Positions 61,451 through 64,000 of a DNA stretch of 64,000 bases are shown here, one piece after another. Made by a program: the position numbers and the translations under genes. The stretch lies in NCBI GenBank assembly GCA_026874595.1, contig CM049315.1, forward strand, positions 66,473,916-66,537,915, read 5' to 3'. Source of the stretch: Sipunculus nudus. Its lineage: Eukaryota > Annelida > Sipuncula > Golfingiida > Sipunculidae. The stretch's first letter is position 1. Each line of letters opens with the position of its first letter. The notes beneath the pieces were generated by a model that saw only the letters and a list, made by a program, of their open reading frames with translations, was not told the DNA's origin and searched no databases.

Positions 61451-62490
61451 AACTCATTTTCATACAGGAAACGTTTCGTGCATTTTTAAGTATTCTTAAG
61501 ACCCCTATCTTTTTTAGTTGATCTAAAAAACGTTTAAATGCATGATAGTACACGTGTCTCTTATTCAGACACACAAAAAATAAAACGTTTCAGTGCATCT
61601 CCCTCTTTAAGTCCATTCCCAAATTTTTTTTTATCAAATACCAGATGGCTTCGGGCTTAAGAGAACACACGGTTGATAAGTTCCGTAAAACTGAATGGGG
61701 ACAATAACAGGGGAGGGGGCCCGGAATCCTCTTTATACCTCCTAAAAAAAAATCCTCTCGGAGGCCCTGATGAAGGCTGATATTTGTAATGATTTAATGA
61801 GGTCAATGACGCATACCATGTACCCTGACTTCTCTAAGCACGAGATAAAGAATTGAAAGTCTATCACAGATAATATGAAGAAATTATACATTATCCGATT
61901 TATTAACCATTTTCTTATTTTTATTATTTCATTATTACTGTATTGTCTCATTACATATATCTTATGGAAATATCTGACATTTGCTGTGCGAAAGGTGAGC
62001 TACTTTGTCCCCTATCTAGAAAAAAAGTGATGGAGACATGTGACTGAATCATTTGTAAACTGATTTATAATGATATCATTAATAATAATAATAAAAAAAT
62101 AATAATAATAATAAAATAATAAATAAATAAATAAGAAAAACAAAAAGATGAAGCAGTAGTAGTCAGAGACACAAAATTAAACCCTGCCCCTTACCCGAGG
62201 AAAATCTTCTTTGCTGTGCATGCCTACCCAGCAGTGATAGTCTGTAGAACTAACCCATTCCAGGTCAGCTTCTTGGTCAGCTTCAGAACAAGGCTCCTAA
62301 TAACGATCCATGATCGAATAGCTCTACTTAATTATTATCATGAAATAGCCGTAATACACATTATAATCATTCGGATAATCTCCTAAACTTAATGGATTGT
62401 TCCGCGGATGTTATCTTAATCCTAGATTAAAATCTGTTTAGAACTTTTTGTGTAAATTGCACAATGATAAAACATAATATCTGGCGGAGG

Positions 62491-62523
<33 letters not shown>

Positions 62524-62690
62524 ATAACCAAAAAATAAATATTGTGCAAACATGCTTATAGGTCTAATCTCGTATAACACCAAATTCTAACGCACACCGC
62601 GCCCACGAACACTGCAACGAAATACAGTCTGCCAGTCATGAAAGGGCAAGTGCCCGCTTGACCCCACACCCACGAGATGGCAGCAGTAAT
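61451..62690. other. AT-rich intergenic DNA with microsatellites
   Basis: (AAT/AAAT)n at 62083-62135 and (TTA)n at 62492-62523. No coding signal. Confidence 0.6.
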
Positions 62691-63052
62691 CCGATATGCA
62701 AGACCGCCCGCGAAAGGGAAAAACGGATGCCCAGCAGGTGTTTGATCATGTGACACTCATTACGGCCGTGATTGGTTTGCGGTCCGTGACAACCACTTGG
62801 CAACTGCGAGGTAAACAGACATGGCGGACGACCTGTAGGTTCAAGCTAATTTGGAAGTTGAGACTCGCCTGGCCATTTGTTGCCGGGGTGACGTGTTTGA
62901 AGTGTTTTAAATTAGGCACAAGTAACCGAGAGATTTCACACCTCGCAGTTTGCCAGCCATTAGGGCAGACATTCAGGATAAAGACAGTACACAGTAGAAT
63001 AACACTGGGATAGCAAGTTCGGCTGAGCAACTGTTAAAACTGGGAAGACATC
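62691..63052 (+). promoter_or_regulatory. Putative promoter and 5' UTR of the right-edge gene
   Basis: CpG dinucleotides rise sharply here against AT-rich surroundings. An inverted CCAAT box (gattggt, 62770-62776), an atggcggac word at 62821 and tgacgtg (62889-62895) lie upstream of the 63053 start. No TATA box is evident. A five-codon uORF (MADDL, 62821-62838) precedes the main start and could damp translation if included in the transcript. The transcription start cannot be placed. Confidence 0.5.
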
Positions 63053-63107
63053 ATGGCCACAGAGGTTCTGTCATTAGATCCATATAAAATTAACGCATAT
63101 TCAGAAG
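63053..63107 (+). CDS. First coding exon of an unidentified host gene
   Basis: Translates to MATEVLSLDPYKINAYSE plus one base. It ends in AAG|GTAAGG at 63107/63108, a near-consensus splice donor. The start has a purine at -3 (atc-ATG-g, with G at +4), a fair initiation context. The open frame meets a stop 36 bases after the donor, as expected for intron. The peptide is too short to identify. Position beside a CpG-richer promoter-like region and absence of repeat homology support a real gene, which would continue rightward out of the window. Confidence 0.5.
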
Positions 63108-64000
63108 GTAAGGTATTGACGTCTAATTACGCATTTGATATTATTTGACGACGACATCATTCATACTATTTAAATCTGTGAAGTTGAATAGGGTCTGTCT
63201 ATTGTGCAGTGTGACCAGGTAATTTATTTCCAATAATGGCAATATTTGCAATAGATGCCTGATACATGTGGTGAGTGATACTGATACCAATGCCAGTAAA
63301 GGCAATAGTTCTGCAACAGCCAACTCAGTCATATTTTATGGTCCATTCCATCATTTGTTTCCACCTGTTTTCTTTTCATGATTAGTTTTTTGGTTCTACG
63401 AACTGGCACGACTATAAAACAACTCGCCAGCTCACTGAGACCTGACACAATTGTGGACAGAACACAGTTTTATATTTAGCAGCATACATGTCTCGTGCTT
63501 TTTCCACTTATTTTTACCTGCCTCCTTTATAATATGAATTTTAATGATCATTTCCTCTCTTTACAAGCATATACCTTGACAAGACAGTGCGAGAGTGATT
63601 CTATAGTCGCTTTTTCCAATTTCAGAAACAAAACTTGTATGAATCTGTAATTCTGATTAATATCATGACATCCATATTATAGTCCATTTCACCACCTGCT
63701 GTCCACCTGTTTTTTGTAGATGATTTACTTAAAAGTTTATTATTTCAATATTTTCCAAGTAAACAACATATGGAATGGACAACCTAATATGGCAGTTAAG
63801 AATTTTACAATAAATCCCCCGTTTATGTTTCACAACATTTTAGTCTCTTTATCATGATCTGGCAGATATGGTGTGTCCCTCCATAAGTAGCCATCTTTGT
63901 TTTAGCTTGTTATATTTTTTAGAATGATTACATGAGATCATCCAATCAGCAGCTGTCAGTTGAGGCTGTTTTTGCATGTGACCAATTACCTTGACTGCCA
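63108..64000 (+). other. Presumed intron 1
   Basis: AT-rich, no coding frame of note, with two similar phrases: tccattccatcatttgtttccacctgtttt (from 63342) and tccatttcaccacctgctgtccacctgttt (from 63683), each split here only for description. No acceptor can be chosen without transcript data. Confidence 0.4.

Noticed and set aside
62746-63030. 94-codon minus ORF opposite the promoter
   Set aside because: Antisense to the promoter-like region, no motif, probably a consequence of higher GC content.

Overview
The window is eukaryotic, repeat-dominated genomic DNA with no bacterial features: no operons, no Shine-Dalgarno-led genes, no long intact ORFs. The repeats point to a marine mollusc, most likely a bivalve: degenerate tandem monomers with 'gaggtcaaggtca', 'cagctgagcgtc..gcccatgggt' and 'cttcttctc..aaac..ctgggccaaatt' words, GGACGG-rich repeat ends, tRNA-type SINEs, and many L1/Tx1-like LINEs. 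The species assignment is inference from repeat style only.

Layout. 1-1.5 kb: a decayed Ty3/Gypsy gag (minus). 1.7-5.6 kb: a 5'-truncated L1/Tx1-like LINE flanked by 89-bp direct repeats and interrupted by a 684-bp DNA element with 9-bp target duplications. 5.6-11.1 kb: AT-rich DNA, degenerate monomers and a second LINE fragment. 11.1-25.1 kb: a TA-flanked MITE, then four near-identical 3.06-kb tandem units, then the inverted right arm of a fold-back transposon. 25-31 kb: unassigned DNA with a hAT-like MITE, a pogo/Tigger-like MITE, degenerate monomers and a broken collagen-like Gly-X-Y minisatellite. 31.1-35.2 kb: an almost full-length decayed LINE (ORF1 and ORF2, minus) with a tRNA-derived SINE inside. 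35.2-43.4 kb: several tandem repeat families, notably a satellite centred on the palindrome GGTGGCGCCACC with alternating 148/130-bp spacing, plus small elements and another SINE. 43.8-53.2 kb: a LINE fossil apparently split by a 7.7-kb TA-flanked element that itself contains another LINE (49.1-52.3 kb, minus). 53.4-59.7 kb: an L1-like LINE (minus) whose ORF1 and ORF2 are separated by a ~145-bp tandem repeat. 59.7-62.7 kb: minisatellites and microsatellites.

The only plausible host gene is at the right edge: a CpG-containing promoter-like region, a short uORF, and a first coding exon starting at 63053 that ends in a strong splice donor at 63107/63108. Its product is not recognised. Everything else that resembles coding sequence is transposon-derived and broken by stops and frameshifts. 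I found no new enzymatic or defence system. The most unusual items are structural: the tandem array and its breakpoints, the 75/684-bp element pair, the nested insertions and the dimeric satellite.
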